From Actinostola sp. cb2023 (lineage: Eukaryota > Cnidaria > Anthozoa > Actiniaria > Actinostolidae), in assembly GCA_033675265.1 (NCBI GenBank), contig JAUJYZ010000066.1, forward strand, positions 1 through 64,000: 64,000 nucleotides of DNA, in the 5' to 3' direction. The position numbers and the translations under genes are program-made. Each line of letters opens with the position of its first letter. Position 1 is the first letter of the stretch. The notes below the pieces were generated by a model. The model was given only the letters and a program-made list of their open reading frames with translations. It did not search any database and was not told the DNA's origin. This document shows, one piece after another, positions 34,761 through 46,939 of this stretch.

Positions 34761-35829
34761 AACCGATATTTTGCTTTCAAACTAGATATAGGGGGAATGC
34801 TGTTCCTGACTTAAAATATGGATTATCGTGAAACCTCTATGTCAGTAGATTTTGAGGCCTTATAAAAAACTTTCTGACAATATAAAGTAGGAATGTTGTT
34901 TTGTTGCAGATTGATCAAAAGACAATTTGCAAAGGATGCTTCGTTCAAATTTCAAATTTGCCGCCATTTCGCTACACATAACTTTTCTTGTCTCAAAATT
35001 ATAGTAATTAAGACTAATCATGTTGCTGTTTCTACATCCAGTAGTCAAAATACCATACAAAAACGTTTCTTTAGTATGCACTAAAGTACAGCTGCCTAGA
35101 AGTAAATTAATAAGAAAACAAACAAATGTCTATTGCGTGTGGGCCCATGACATGAACGGCAAAGGGCCACTTTGCTCGTACGGACGATTTTGTAGCTCCG
35201 TCCATGTTCGGACGGGCTCTGTCCCTTTTATAGAAGTGTCCCTTCATCTACGGACATACATAGAAGGCTCCCACGCTCAGAACTTTTTAGGACTGCGAAT
35301 CATTAACTTTCATCTTCCCCACGCTTTGGCACCTAGATTCTTTTATAACAGACTGAATGTGACCAATATGATGTAGTTCATACACGCAAAGAGCTTGGTT
35401 ATGATGATGTTCGAACGAAAGCTTTGAGTTCGGATCTTGTTGATCCTCGACTTCTCGCCAGCGTTCGCTAATTTGCCCGTTTCGTTGTTTTTACACAGAC
35501 AAAGCATCCCCGAATGATTTAAAAAACTTCGATTTGTACGTGAACGCTGACAAATTAATGCAAAATCTTATTTCTGGTCGACCAAACACCTTCCTCTTGA
35601 TGAAATATCTTCACTTTACCTCAAGTATTCATGTCGCTATTTTCAGTTGGATCTGCTGAATTTGAACGCTCAATCGTGTGTGTGAATCCGAACTCCCACC
35701 ACACACTCTAAATTCAACCATGTGACAGAAGCCATATTTCTTTAGTCAACTCTATACAAGCTTTTACATTAAAAGTCTATTATTCGGCCTTCATAAGCAC
35801 AGCAAACAAAAGCCCATCTGTGAGTGTAA

Positions 35830-37545
35830 TTCAGGTTCAACGTGCAATTTTTTTCTCGCTTTTGCCGTCCAGGAAAAACACGATTGTTGGCCGTTTACGT
35901 CTCCCCAAAGTGGCGATGATGAGTCGTTGTTGACGAAAAACGCATTCGATGTCAGTTTGCACCACAATATTAAACTGAACGTTTCGATTGTTGAATTAAA
36001 GTGTTCCTATGCTTCGTTTTTAGAGTGAAAAAGTATAAAAAAATGTAGAGTTTACAGGGTCTTATTTTTAATTCCTATCACTAAAACGTTTCTTTAGTAT
36101 TTACAGTGACAACACATACGGTATGCAAATGCATTGTTTTTGATCTCACACGGATGGACTCACAACGGACACGCATGTTTGACATCTAATCAGCCGTCAT
36201 GCTTTACGTCAATTTCTAAGGAAGGTGTGACCTCTCACGAAGATTTATGATGAGTTCGAACGAACCAGCGATCCTTCATAATACTGTTTACAAGACAATC
36301 ATTTTGTAAACTTACGTTTTTCAAATCTACAGTACTGTTGAATCTCAGAAAAGTATCTCAAGTATTCATGCAGTGTGCTGAGTGTAACGCTCAATTGTGT
36401 GTGTAGTACACTCACAACTGAATACTCATGCTGAGTGTAGTTTCTTTAGCACTCAATACTTTTACACTGAGTGTAGTACACTCATAAGACACTGAAAAGC
36501 AGTGTAATTCAGGTTTCGTTTTGTTTCTCAAATACAGTGAAACCGATTTTGTTTACGTCTCCCCTTTGTTCTTCAAAAAGAAAAGAGCAAATCGAACGTT
36601 TCGATTTATTAAATGTTCCTTGTTTTAGAGTCACCGAACATTTACAGTTTAATCCGTAATAATTCCGATGTGGCGATATCGCCGTATGCAAATTTGTTGC
36701 TGTCACAATGTTTTGACATCTAATCAGCCGTCATGCTTTTACGTCTTCAAGGAAACCTCTCACTTTAATGTATAACATTCAAATACTGTTAAAACTTTTG
36801 TAAAATACGTTTTTCATCTACAGTACTGGTCAGAAGTATCTTAACATGCGTGTGCGTGTAATTTGAGTGTAGTACACTCACAACTACACTCAGCTGAGTG
36901 TAGTACACGCACCTACTTCACTGAGTGTAGTACACTCACACTGCGTGTAGTTTTCTTTTGTTATACAGTCCTTTGTTTGGTCTTTGTTCCATAAAGAAAA
37001 GAGCAATCGGTCTTTAGAAAGTTTGGTTAGATCACCGAACATTTACATAATCCGTAATACTGATGTGGCGATATCGCCGATGTTGTTGTTTACAATGTTT
37101 AGCAGTGGGTTATTTTTCGTTACAGAAGTTCATTAACTGTACGGATTGATCATTTTATAACAGATATTTATTGTACAGTACCGGTCAGAAGTATCTTAAC
37201 ATGCGTGTGCGTATAATTTGAGTGTAGTACACTCACAACTACACTCATCTGAGTGTAGTACACGCACCTACTTCACTGAGTGTAGTACACTCACACTGCG
37301 TGTAGTTTTCTTTTGTTATACAGTCCTTTGTTTGGTCTTTGTTCCATAAAGAAAAGAGCAATAATTATTGGTCTTTAGAAAGTTTGGTTCGATCACGGAA
37401 CATTTACATAATCCGTAATACCGATGCGGCGATATAACCGCCGATGTTGTTGTTTACAATGTTTAGCAGTGGGTTATTTTTCGCTACAGAAGTTCGTTAA
37501 CTGTACGGATTGATTATTTTATAACAGATGTTTATTGTAGAATGC
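35830..37545. repeat. Array of diverged 350-540-bp units with GAGTGTAGTACACTC
   Basis: Four successive related units, each containing a TACAGTAC-type start (36328, 36819, 37174), a GAGTGTAGTACACTCACAAC cluster and a block with GAACATTTACATAATCCGTA. The last two units (36819-37173 and 37174-about 37540) are nearly identical at about 355 bases. They read like tandemly multiplied left ends of the TACAGTAC element family. No coding. Confidence 0.75.
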
Positions 37546-38040
37546 TATTACACAGTCAAGAAAACAACCATTTTACAATGTAAAACAGCAGCGAAACAAG
37601 TTTATTCCCACAGACTGTAATTAGAGCGTTACGGCTTCCATACGGCTGTGGCTTGTCACACATTCTCAACACAAATTGACATAATATTGTCCAAATATAT
37701 CTCCAAAACTAACATTTGAATAATGCTATCATAAATATGGTCTTTTTACTGCAAATAGTTCACAAAATGTTCGTGCTTTAACTTCAATCTAGACAAACCT
37801 AAAGGTGACAACTAATATATGCAAATTACTCGTCTGTCACCTCGGAACATTCTTTATGGTATTTTCGTTTCTATTTTAGTTTTTGAGCTTTAAAACTTAG
37901 ATCTCAAATATTCAGCTGTAACTGACTGAAAATTATGACCAGAGAAAGATTTTCAGATGGTTTTAGAACGATTTAATAATAATAATAATATTTTATTTAT
38001 ATAGCGCGCTCTCCAGAAATGCCCAAGTGAGCTTTACATA
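37545..38040. other. No gene; AAT-rich dispersed-repeat tail
   Basis: AT-rich DNA. At 37975-38030 (AATAATAATAATATTTTATT, then TATAGCGCGCTC) it resembles the tail of a common cnidarian repeat. Confidence 0.5.
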
Positions 38041-39140
38041 TACACCTATTTCAAAAAAGGTTGTCAGAAAGAAGGGCGATAGGAGAATGGTGAATGTTCA
38101 TTCTAAGACCAGATGGAACTATAGATGTGTATGTATATGCAAATAACCTGACAATTTAGTTCATAAAGCTTTCAGTTGTACATTGTAAGTAATTCTTACG
38201 AAACCAAAATAGAATAATTTAAATTGACGAGCAGTCAACTTTGGTCTTTGAATATTAAAGTGCCTATAACCCCTGTGAGTTTGTTTTAAAAATCGATTAT
38301 ATATTAAGTGAATAGTTGCAGGTTTCAGTATTTTGTGATTTGAACTTCGCGTTTGCAAGTTATAGAGGTTTGAAATCGCGATATGGAAATCAGATGACGT
38401 CAAAATGACGCACTTCAAAAGGAATCAGGTCTCATACAAAAACACCCTTGTGCAAATTACTGACATTTTGAAACTTGCAATATCTTTTCACAGTTTATGG
38501 ATATGATTTGATAAACTTTTTATCCTATTTCAGAAAGAACACAACTAAATAAGCTATGGCATCACTCCTTAAGTCACGTCATCAAATTAACATATCCCGA
38601 TTTCAAACCTCTATAACTCACAAACACGAAGTTCAAATCACAAAATACTGAAACCTGTAACTATTCACTTAATATATAATCGATTTTTAAAACAAACTCA
38701 CAGGGGTTATCACAGGCAGCCCAACCATTGCTTTTGAGGCTACTAAATAATTCAAAAAAAAATTTTTTTTTATGGGCTTCCTGTGGTAGAGCGCGCGCGC
38801 AATACATATGTTGGGTTCCCTGTGCTGAGTAATGTCCTATGTTGGGCTTCCTGTGCCTCCTGCGGGATGCGCCCGCAGCAAATGTGTATATTTATACAAG
38901 GTATGAAACTCCAGTCACGTGATGGCCTGATGTGCGCCGCGAGTACATGGTGCACTTTTCCGTGAAGTAGTCGGATTTTGCCTTCCGAAGATTGTTCACA
39001 TATACGTGGGATACGTGGTGACGTCGTGGTGACGCCTAAGAAACGTCAGCTGAGGTCATCAAAACGTCATCACAAACACCGCCATTTTCTATAACTTCAA
39101 ACATTTTCCATCTCGATATATTCTTTTAAAAAGAAACCAA

Positions 39141-40111
39141 ATGGCGATGGAGAGTATTTCTACCACCAGAGAATTATCTGTTAATGCATGGTAGGTTTTA
39201 TATTTCTGATTTCAGCTTTTAAAAAGCGAGTGAAAGGGTTTTAAAACTACATATTTGTGTGTACAAACATTTATGGTGCTTAATTCGTACAGGTTGTGGC
39301 AAACATATTATAAAAGTGTTGGTCACTCGGTGCAGCTGGACAAAATTGAAGAGGAATTGAGGACTTCACCACATAAAGATAAAGTAAACAACCGAGATAA
39401 AGAATTGGGACGTGTGATTAAGAAGTTATTTCCATTCGGAAAGAGAGAGCAGAAGACATTACCGACTAACAGCGGAATGAAAAGATGTTGGGTGTATACA
39501 AATTTAGCAAGAATAAGTGAGCCTTTCCCGCTAGAATGGGGTCAAATTTTGAATTCTTATAATCCTCCAAAGCCTTCAACCTCGGTCATGTCGTGGACGG
39601 TGAACAAGAAGTCAACAGAGGCAATTCAGTGGATGATTATAACGGTAAGTGACGATCTTTGCGACGGTAAAAAAATGGTGTGAGAGAACTACAAATTGTA
39701 CGTGTATGTCAAGATTTAACTATCAAGTTCTCTGTGAATGTGATGTCAAACGAGGTTGCACTTGATCTAGATAATGTTCAAGGTTTATCAAAACAATTTC
39801 TTGACAATGTATTTGAATTTTGTGCCGAGGTACCACTATGCAAAGGCTTTGAGTTTGAAGTCAACAGTCCAAAAACTGTGCAAGGGAATGCCCATGGTAT
39901 TACTGAACACTGGGAAATGTGTGACGATCAAGGCATCAAGACTCAGTCTATCAGGCATCGAGCAAGAAACTGTTTATCTATTTTGAGTTACAATACACAC
40001 GAAATGAAATGTCGAAATTGTGTTACACTTAAACAAAATTGTCGTAGCTATAGGAAGAACGAGTCAGATCATGATATAGAAATTAACCACTTTATTGATT
40101 TTATAAATTAA
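39141..40111 (+). CDS. Unrecognised 261-residue protein of the CACAGG element
   Basis: Exons 39141-39190, 39293-39644 and 39728-40111 join in frame through GT-AG sites (402 plus 384 bases) and give an intact 261-residue protein. It starts MAMESISTTRELS just inside the left TIR. The first half is basic (KLFPFGKREQ; GMKRCWVYTN), the second acidic (VALDLDNVQGLSKQFLDNVF), with Cys near the C-terminus (MKCRNCVTLKQNC). I do not recognise a family. Its place beside the terminus and its intactness suggest a DNA-binding or transposition role, but nothing in the residues proves it. Confidence 0.7.
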
Positions 40112-40980
40112 ATATTTATCATTTTCATAATAACAATAAATCCAATGTAATAATAACAAGAAATAATAATAACAAGAAATAATATTAACAAGAAATATTA
40201 ATATCCACTTGTAATAAATACATTTATTTTTTTCACTCAAATTTTTAAACATCATGTTTAAAAATATTTCTGGCACGTATAAATGAATGCTGCTCTGCAG
40301 CATCCAGTTGCTAGGAAGTGGGTTAATGCTAACCCAGGGTTAAATATAGCCTGTCATCCAATCAAATAGCCAGAATTGCTATATTTAGCCTGGGTTAGTG
40401 TTAACCACGTTTGAGTAACAGGACCCTGGCATAGCTAAAGCTTACAAACACTAAAAATGTGCAACGTAAATAGAATGTAGCACTAGTGCTAAATTAGAAT
40501 GATTCCAATTACATACCCGGGCATTACTAACTATACCAATACACACAATTAGACACTCACTCTTTTGTTTTCTTTTGTTCCTTTACATCTAATAAACACT
40601 GACGGCTAATTAGTAGGGCCCAGATTTATTGGAATCGCTGTATGCTGATTAGAGTGATGGCACTTAACCCGTGAAACAAAAATCTAATAGTTAGTAAATG
40701 TAACTAATATCTACTTGGCTAATATCTGTATCACGGGTTAAGTGCCATCACTCTGTATTGTCTTCTATTCAGTTTAAATCATTGCATGCTTTTAGTGTTT
40801 GTACTCCATTTTAGTACTTTTCGTATTAGTGAAAGAAAACAAATATATTAAAACTGAATACTAATATAATTCCCCCCACTTCCCCGTAAATTGTTTATCA
40901 AATCGGCAGCTGAAAATAAAAATAAAAACCTGTTAATTGGCAAATATTTTAATTTATTGCATCCATACATCACAATAAAA
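40112..40980. other. Spacer with three small MITEs
   Basis: Between the convergent genes lie a palindromic repeat at about 40318-40425 (GGTTAATGCTAACCCAGGG against its near-complement), a copy of the AGAGTGATTCC MITE at 40496-40638, and a palindrome at 40653-40754 with ends AGAGTGATGGCACTTAACCC. No coding. Confidence 0.7.
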
Positions 40981-41002
40981 ATATTAGCTTTGTAATATAC
41001 CT

Positions 41003-41190
41003 ATATCTTCGTTGTTGTGTTTCCTGGGAGAAGGGCACATCCTTTTGATGTGCCCTCTCCCATTACAGTTATGGCAAACAATTCCTTGCTGGCCATTGGT
41101 GGCGGAGCTGGGGACCGAGTGGGGAAATTCTTGCAAGATGCCCCCAGCCCCTACATGTGTAGCATGTTCTGTTTTTTTTCTGAAATAGAA
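41003..41190 (-). CDS. CCHC zinc-knuckle exon
   Basis: The reading CHNCNGRGHIKRMCP fits CxxCxxxGHxxxxC, a nucleic-acid-binding knuckle. An acceptor-like TTTCAG lies just upstream at about 41183 and a GTATAT donor-like site follows at about 41002, so it looks like an internal or late exon of the neighbouring helicase gene on the same strand. The link to the helicase is inferred from strand and position. Confidence 0.55.
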
Positions 41191-41310
41191 AAAGAGATAC
41201 ATTAATCCTCAAAACGGTTGTCCAGATGAAGACTACAACAAAGTCACATGATTCATTATGTTTTCAATTTCTTCTTCAATTTCTTCGTGTCGTGCAATTT
41301 TGGTCTGAAA

Positions 41311-42563
41311 TCATACTACGCGGTCGTGCAATTTTGCAAAGATTAACTTCCTTTCATTGAAGTTGACAATTGACAATCCTTTCACTGAAGATACGCGAGA
41401 GCAAGCAACATAAAGCTGTCCAGGAACAAACTCTTTTCCAGAGTGAACACAGCATGCTTTCAAAGTTTGACCCTGACTCTTGTGCACTGTAATACCCCAT
41501 GCCAGTTTCAAAGGGTATTGGGTTCTTTGGCCAATAATGGTGTCAACACTACCCGGTTTGTAGGCAAACCACGTCACTTTTGATACTTTGTAATGAATTC
41601 CAACTTCATAGAAGTTTACAATTGGAGCATCCTCACACAAAGACACAATTCTTCCCCTGGTCCCATTAGTGAGCTTTGAAGAGAGATGTTGTACAGGAGC
41701 ATCACTTCTGCCCCTTCCTTTAGTGCAAGCGATTTCTCTGCCACGGTTATCTTTTTCAATACTGATTCACAGCACGTATCTGTTGCCTGATATATTTTCA
41801 TCTCCCCTGGCAGCTTCTGTAGCTCCTCCATGTTGTAATAATTCGCATCAAAATTATTACAAAAAATATGTGGAACAAATGTCAGTCCAAAATCTTTGGC
41901 ATCTAATCTTTTCCTTGCCAGTTGATTATTAATGAAATGTAGTGTCTCTAGAGAACATTCACCACTAGCCAGTTCTCCAAGTACATTCAGAAATTCTCTT
42001 TCAGTCTCATCTTGTCGATAAACGTATTGCAAAAGCACAGTGTGAGGGAAAACTTCCTTCCACACTTCACTTTCAAAGCAATATTTCGCTTCGTCAATGT
42101 CGTTCCTCACTGGAGGCAACTGATAAAAATCCCCAACCCCAATGACTTGCATACCTCCAAATACGAGATTATTTCCCCTTGTTTTCTGGGCTAACGTGTT
42201 AATGGTCTCCCAGGTCTTCATGCTACACTGAGATATCTCGTCGATTATCAATATCTCAGTTGAACGCCATCTTTGCAAACACTCGGTGTTGTTCATGACC
42301 GACGAGACCAACGCATCAATGTCCCTTCGTCCATTTCGTAGCCCAGCAAATGAATGTAACGTCTTAGCGTTCTCGTAAAGCGTACAAGCCATACCAGTTG
42401 TACAAGTGACAACAATGGCCTTCGTCTTCTCCATCAACTTGACAATGTGTTTGACGATGAATGTCTTTCCTGTACCGGCTTTGCCACTGATAAATAAGTT
42501 GTGGCCACACATTACTCGATCCAAGACTCTCCTTTGCTCTGCATTTAAAATTATTTCGGTCAT
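41311..42563 (-). pseudogene. PIF1-like helicase (one frameshift)
   Basis: From MTEIILNAEQRRVLDRV at 42563: Walker A GKAGTGKT, TCTTGMAC, Walker B IIDEISQ, then GVGDFYQLPPV, VYRQDE, and after a one-base shift near 41675 ITVHKSQGQTL and LYVACSRV (motifs V and VI). These are the ordered blocks of superfamily 1B PIF1 helicases, which unwind DNA 5' to 3'. At about 415 residues it is a core helicase without the long N-terminal part of cellular PIF1. All ATPase motifs are present, so only the frameshift prevents function. Confidence 0.85.
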
Positions 42564-43223
42564 TTTTGATTGTTTTGATAAATTATGAGGCAGTATATCA
42601 ACAGTATATGTATTTACTAGCTTGTGACATAAACCAAAATGGCGTATACAGTAATGACGTGACCTGACGTAACCTGACGTAACAAGACGTCATGTTTAGA
42701 TACCGAGCGCTGGCCGATTTCCTCTCGAAGGCAAAATCCCGACTACTTCACGGAAAAGTGCACCATGTACTCGCGTCGCACATCGGTCCATGACGCTCAA
42801 AATTTCAAAAATTAGTTTCTCAGCATACGTTGAAGTTAGACGACTGACACTTACAAAGTGTTTCGAGAATACGGTAAAGTTTAGTTATTCGAAGAAAAAT
42901 TGAATTTTCACATCACATTGACAAAATTAGGGTCAAAATCGTATTTGTCACGTGACCTAGTTTCATACCTTGTGTAAATATACACATTTGCTGCGGGCGC
43001 ATCCCGCAGGAGGCACAGGAAGCCCAACATAGGACATTACTCAGCACAGGGAACCCAATATATAAATGCGCGCGCTCTACCACAGGAAGCCCATCAAAAA
43101 AAAATTTTTTTTTGAATTATTTAGTAGCCTCAAAAGCAATGGTTGGGCTGCCTGTGGGGTTATAGGCACTTTAAAGCATTCTCCTATCTCCTTTCTCTCT
43201 GACAACCTTTTTTGAAATAGGTG

Positions 43224-44201
43224 TATACAATTCAAAAAAATCTAAAACTAAGTATGAGAAAAATTGATATATATATTTATCAGATTGATAAAACAGAGAT
43301 CGTTATCGTCGCGTCACAGATCTTTTCACAAGTTGTGACCGTTTTGTTCCGGTTCACGCCATACTTTAAGCTGAGTTTCGATCGCCAATTGTCCATAAAA
43401 TAGTTAAACTCTCTTCTGTTTTCTTCCATGGATTTCCCAAAGTTTTACAAGCGTACACCATGATTACTCAATCAATTATTTACTTTGAAGGTCACACGGT
43501 TCAAATGTTTCGGTCTTGTAATTGAGATGTTACGACGTAACATAACTTTAGCGGTTTTGGTAAACTCCATTCAGAGAGGTTAGTCCAAATAAGTCACTAA
43601 TGTTAAAACTTCATTCTAAGATCGAACTATCATCGCCAAAACAACTCGTTCTGAGTTTTTTCACATGTCATTTTCTTTGTTTGCGAACACAATGGAGAGA
43701 AGTTAATGAGCTTCGGAAGTGCGTGTAGTTACTACACTCGTTCGCGTGGACTCAACGCACCTGAGTGTATACTACACTAGTTACTACACTCAACACGCAC
43801 ACGCAGTTTACACTCAGAATACACGCAAAGATGTTAAGATACTTCTGACTGGTACTGTAGTCTAGAAGCTGGGATGGTTAAAAAAGATCGTAATCATCTG
43901 CTGGCGTCGTTAGTTTCATTTCACACATCATGACTGGTTTGAACCAGTTCACGGCTGCACGTGAGAATTCATTCCGAGTCATTCACAACTTGAAACTTTT
44001 CGAATATAATTCTTCTCGTAGATAAAACGTTTCTTTCAAACAGTTAAATAGAATCATCAAATGTGAAGTAAGAAAACAGATTTCGAAAAAGAGCCAAAAC
44101 ATTCTTGAAACTCCGGTTGAGTTGTTTACGATCCACACGTACGGACAGGGTCCGCGCATACGGACGGATCCTGCTGTTCTTTGTGAATCAAATCCATGGT
44201 T
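43224..44201. other. Subterminal DNA of TACAGTAC-type elements
   Basis: No gene. The tract 43720-43859 carries TTACTACACTC and CGCACACGCAG motifs and ends in GGTACTGTA, a right end matching the left end at 37174. CGTACGGACAGGGTCCG near 44140 is similar to phrases near 46380 in the opposite sense. Confidence 0.6.
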
Positions 44202-46320
44202 AATTGAAGGGTTGCCCATGAAAACGGCCTAAGTGACTATTTTGATGATTTTCAAAATGTTATGCAATTGCTTCAAAAATACACCTACTGGCTTCTAAAT
44301 ACCCATATAAACATGATTTGGTGTTTTTAGGTCGATAACACTCGAATTTTGGGCACTACAGTATATTTAATTTCTGCTTGAATTCATCAGGATAGTTCGT
44401 GAAAATATGCAAATTAGGAAACTTTTACGCATCAGTGATTCAATAACAAACCTTCAGATGTGAATGATTTCAACCTTTCACTTCCAGAGATTTTAGAAGT
44501 TTTTAGCGAATTTTGTTGCCATGGAAATCTTGACAGCTCGCAGGCTCAAATTATCAAGCGGTTAAGTTCTCTCGTGGCGTGGCTATCGGTTCTGGAAGTG
44601 CTTTGCAGAACTGGGCCACTTTGCCACAATTTAAAGTCTTTTATTGCCATGTTTTCACCACAGAAGCCCCCAGAACAGCATCATTAAACACGAGGGCGCA
44701 CTATAAAAGGGGAGCTACCCAGGGTAAGTTCGTTGCATCTGTCAATCAAATCAACCGAGACATCACAGAGAGAGGATCTCAAGAACTACAAGCTTTATAA
44801 ATCAACACTAATGGACAAGAAACTGTGGAAATAAATACTACAACGCACATGGATAATTTTTGTTGTACAATTCACTATTACTTTTCACTTTGGTAAAATA
44901 AATTATGGTACAGTGAACTGGAACTGGAAGCCATTTTGAAGTCACACGGCTCTAGTATTCTGATTTTCGTTTCTTTCGTAGGTTATCTTAAAATTTACCC
45001 GCCAAGACATGGAAATGCCACTTGCGAATTAAATATACTCAAAGCATTACCGGCCTTTACCATAAAAGTACAGAGATGTACAAATGCTCAACACATTTAC
45101 CTCGTAACAAGACGCCTTCGCCGCGAACGACGTCGTTCGTCTTGTTATGGTACGAACGTAACTTGTGTATTGAAAACAATGCTCTTGTCGCTTTATTTAG
45201 AAATGACCGAACATAGTTTTATGCTTGGAAATGCTTATTACAGGCAAAGAGGATTTCGCTTCATTAATTTGTAGGCCTGGATAAGAAGTACGGATGTTGA
45301 TTGTTGTGATGATGGCACGCGAAATTCAAAACATTCTTCGGTACGCGTGGCACGACTGAAAATCGTATAGATAACTACCGAATACGAAAAATATTGACAC
45401 GTCCATCTATTATATCTGTTTTAGATGTAAATGTACAATTTCTTCATTGACTTTGCTGTTGAAATGTGACTTTATTAAGAAAATTATTTTACCCCGTTGT
45501 TCAGCAATGTTCAACCATTGCCCGCCATATTCAAACTCATTATCATTCAAAAAATTGAGGGCGGAGCGATGCCCTTTTATAGTGCGCCCTCGTGTTTAAG
45601 CTTGACTGGTGTGGTAGAGGCTATTCTCCTGGAAGAAATCAGGAGTGAGGTGCAATTTCACGATGAAACTGAATCTGCAAGCATGGCGTCAGATTTCCAA
45701 AATGGCGGATTCAGCTGAGTGAGAATTGTTGTCTCTGGTCATTCTGTGGTGGATTCGAGGACCTACTAAGGCAGTTTTGGTGACTTTCGACTTGTAAAGA
45801 ATGCAACCGGTGCATTATTTTGCCTGTAGGTCCGGGTGATAAAAGACTTTATAAAATATCTCTCTAGCATGGAGATACGGAATGTCGCTGACAAAGAGTT
45901 TCATGATATCCCAGAATGCAGTTTGGTTGTGCGTTCGAAAACAACAGGGATCCTGAAATAGTCGAATTGGCTGTTGATCGGCGAGTTAAGAAAGAGACAG
46001 GGAAAAATCCCTGAATATATCAAGAAGAGAGATGGAAGTTTGCTGAGCAAGTGGCGTTTTGTTTCACAATGATGTATTTTGGAAGAAAATCAAAGTCAAA
46101 TGTCGCACATTGTCATGACGTCAAAAACGCGCATTTTTGATTTCTATTAAAAACAAACTGCAAAACAAGCTCTTTTTCTAGTATAATCGATCTAAAAATG
46201 ACCAAATCATCTTTATATAGGTATCAATAAGCCAGTAAGTGTATTTTTGAAGCAATTGCATAACATTTTGAAAATCATCAAAATAGTCACAATGCTGTTT
46301 TCATGGGCAACCCTTCAATT
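44202..46320. mobile_element. 2.1-kb element with AATTGAAGGGTTGCCC ends
   Basis: About 135 bases at 44202-44345 (AATTGAAGGGTTGCCCATGA; GCAATTGCTTCAAAAATACA) are inverted at 46180-46320. A second, inner inverted pair (AAACACGAGGGCGCACTATA, 44685 and 45595) lies within. The open frames inside (44936-45274 and others) have no recognisable domain. No target duplication seen. Confidence 0.7.
45796..45870 (+). other. Cys-rich coding-like fragment (TCKECNRC)
   Basis: The reading TCKECNRCIILPVGPGD followed by LYK matches the minus-strand reading TCKECNRCNILPVSG at 48766-48700. The DNA match is about 38 bases. Stops follow soon after, so this copy is a relic. Confidence 0.4.
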
Positions 46321-46554
46321 GCTCGATAACAATAACTGTATAACAAAAGAAATGCCCACGCGTATGGACGGGCTCCGTTTTACAGCAAAGATGGGCGCCA
46401 TCAATATGTGTGGGGTTCGTTAACGGAGCCCACGCAAAACCCGCGCACAGGCATGTTAACATACTTCTAGGCTGTACTGTAGCTTAAAAACGAGCTAAGT
46501 TTCGTGCATGTACATTAACTAGAACCGAAAACCGAAACCAAAGAAATGTCGTAA

Positions 46555-46650
46555 GTTTATTTGTTGTTTGCCGGCTTCACGTTCAAGTTTGCCGGCTTCA
46601 CGTTCAAGTTTGCCGGCTTCACGTTCAAGTTTGCTGGCTTCACGTTCAAA
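46555..46650. repeat. 21-bp minisatellite
   Basis: Four tandem units of TTTGCCGGCTTCACGTTCAAG, the last with one substitution (GCTGGC). Confidence 0.9.
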
Positions 46651-46939
46651 AAGAACTAGACTATAAAATGCTCCTAATCATCTTTAGTAATTTTACATTA
46701 TATCGGGCTTAGGATTCTTTTGGTTTTGAACTAAGATTTAATTCTACAGTAAATACGAACATGAATATCTCGATCGTCGTCAAACACATCCCCGTAAACC
46801 CAGGGGCTTTTGATCGCCATTGGATTCAATTTCTTTGCACTACACTCAAACTACACTCAGCCTGCGTGTAACGTAAACAAAAGACTGTATAACAAATATA
46901 TGTTGTAGTTTAAAATGATCCCTTGGTTCAATTTAAATT

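Larger units (their letters stand above)
38711..43156. mobile_element. 4.4-kb DNA transposon with PIF1 helicase, CACAGG ends
   Basis: It begins CACAGGCAGCCCAACCATTG at 38711 and ends with its complement at 43156. GGGTTAT is duplicated at 38704-38710 and 43157-43163 (7 bases, or 8 if one terminal G is shared). Long TIRs run about 280 bases on the left (to about 38990) and about 430 on the right (from about 42729), the left lacking about 150 bases. Inside are a three-exon gene (plus) and helicase plus zinc-knuckle exons (minus), converging. No known transposase core is recognisable, so the superfamily is open. Helitron is excluded by the TIRs and target duplication. Confidence 0.85.
38259..43170. 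mobile_element. TTAA-flanked MITE hosting the CACAGG element
   Basis: TTAA at 38255-38258 and 43171-43174. Termini AGTGCCTATAACCCCTGTGA match the 26926 MITE. The left 452 bases are contiguous, then the CACAGG element interrupts 7 bases before the right terminus. Removing the insert restores a palindromic unit of about 459 bases. Confidence 0.88.
38043..43223. mobile_element. TA-flanked MITE hosting two nested elements
   Basis: Left end CACCTATTTCAAAAAAGG at 38043 and its complement ending at 43223, each with flanking TA. Homology continues inward through GTTGTCAGA and GATAGGAGAATG. Without its inserts it would be about 265 bases. Its sequence is split by the TTAA MITE at 38259. Confidence 0.85.

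Noticed and set aside
35020..35376. 118-codon plus-strand frame
   Set aside because: It crosses the CGTACGGACG repeat phrases of the surrounding elements and has no recognisable domain.
38711..43156. Helitron, because of the PIF1 helicase
   Set aside because: The element has long terminal inverted repeats and a 7-8-bp target duplication, and no Rep domain is seen.
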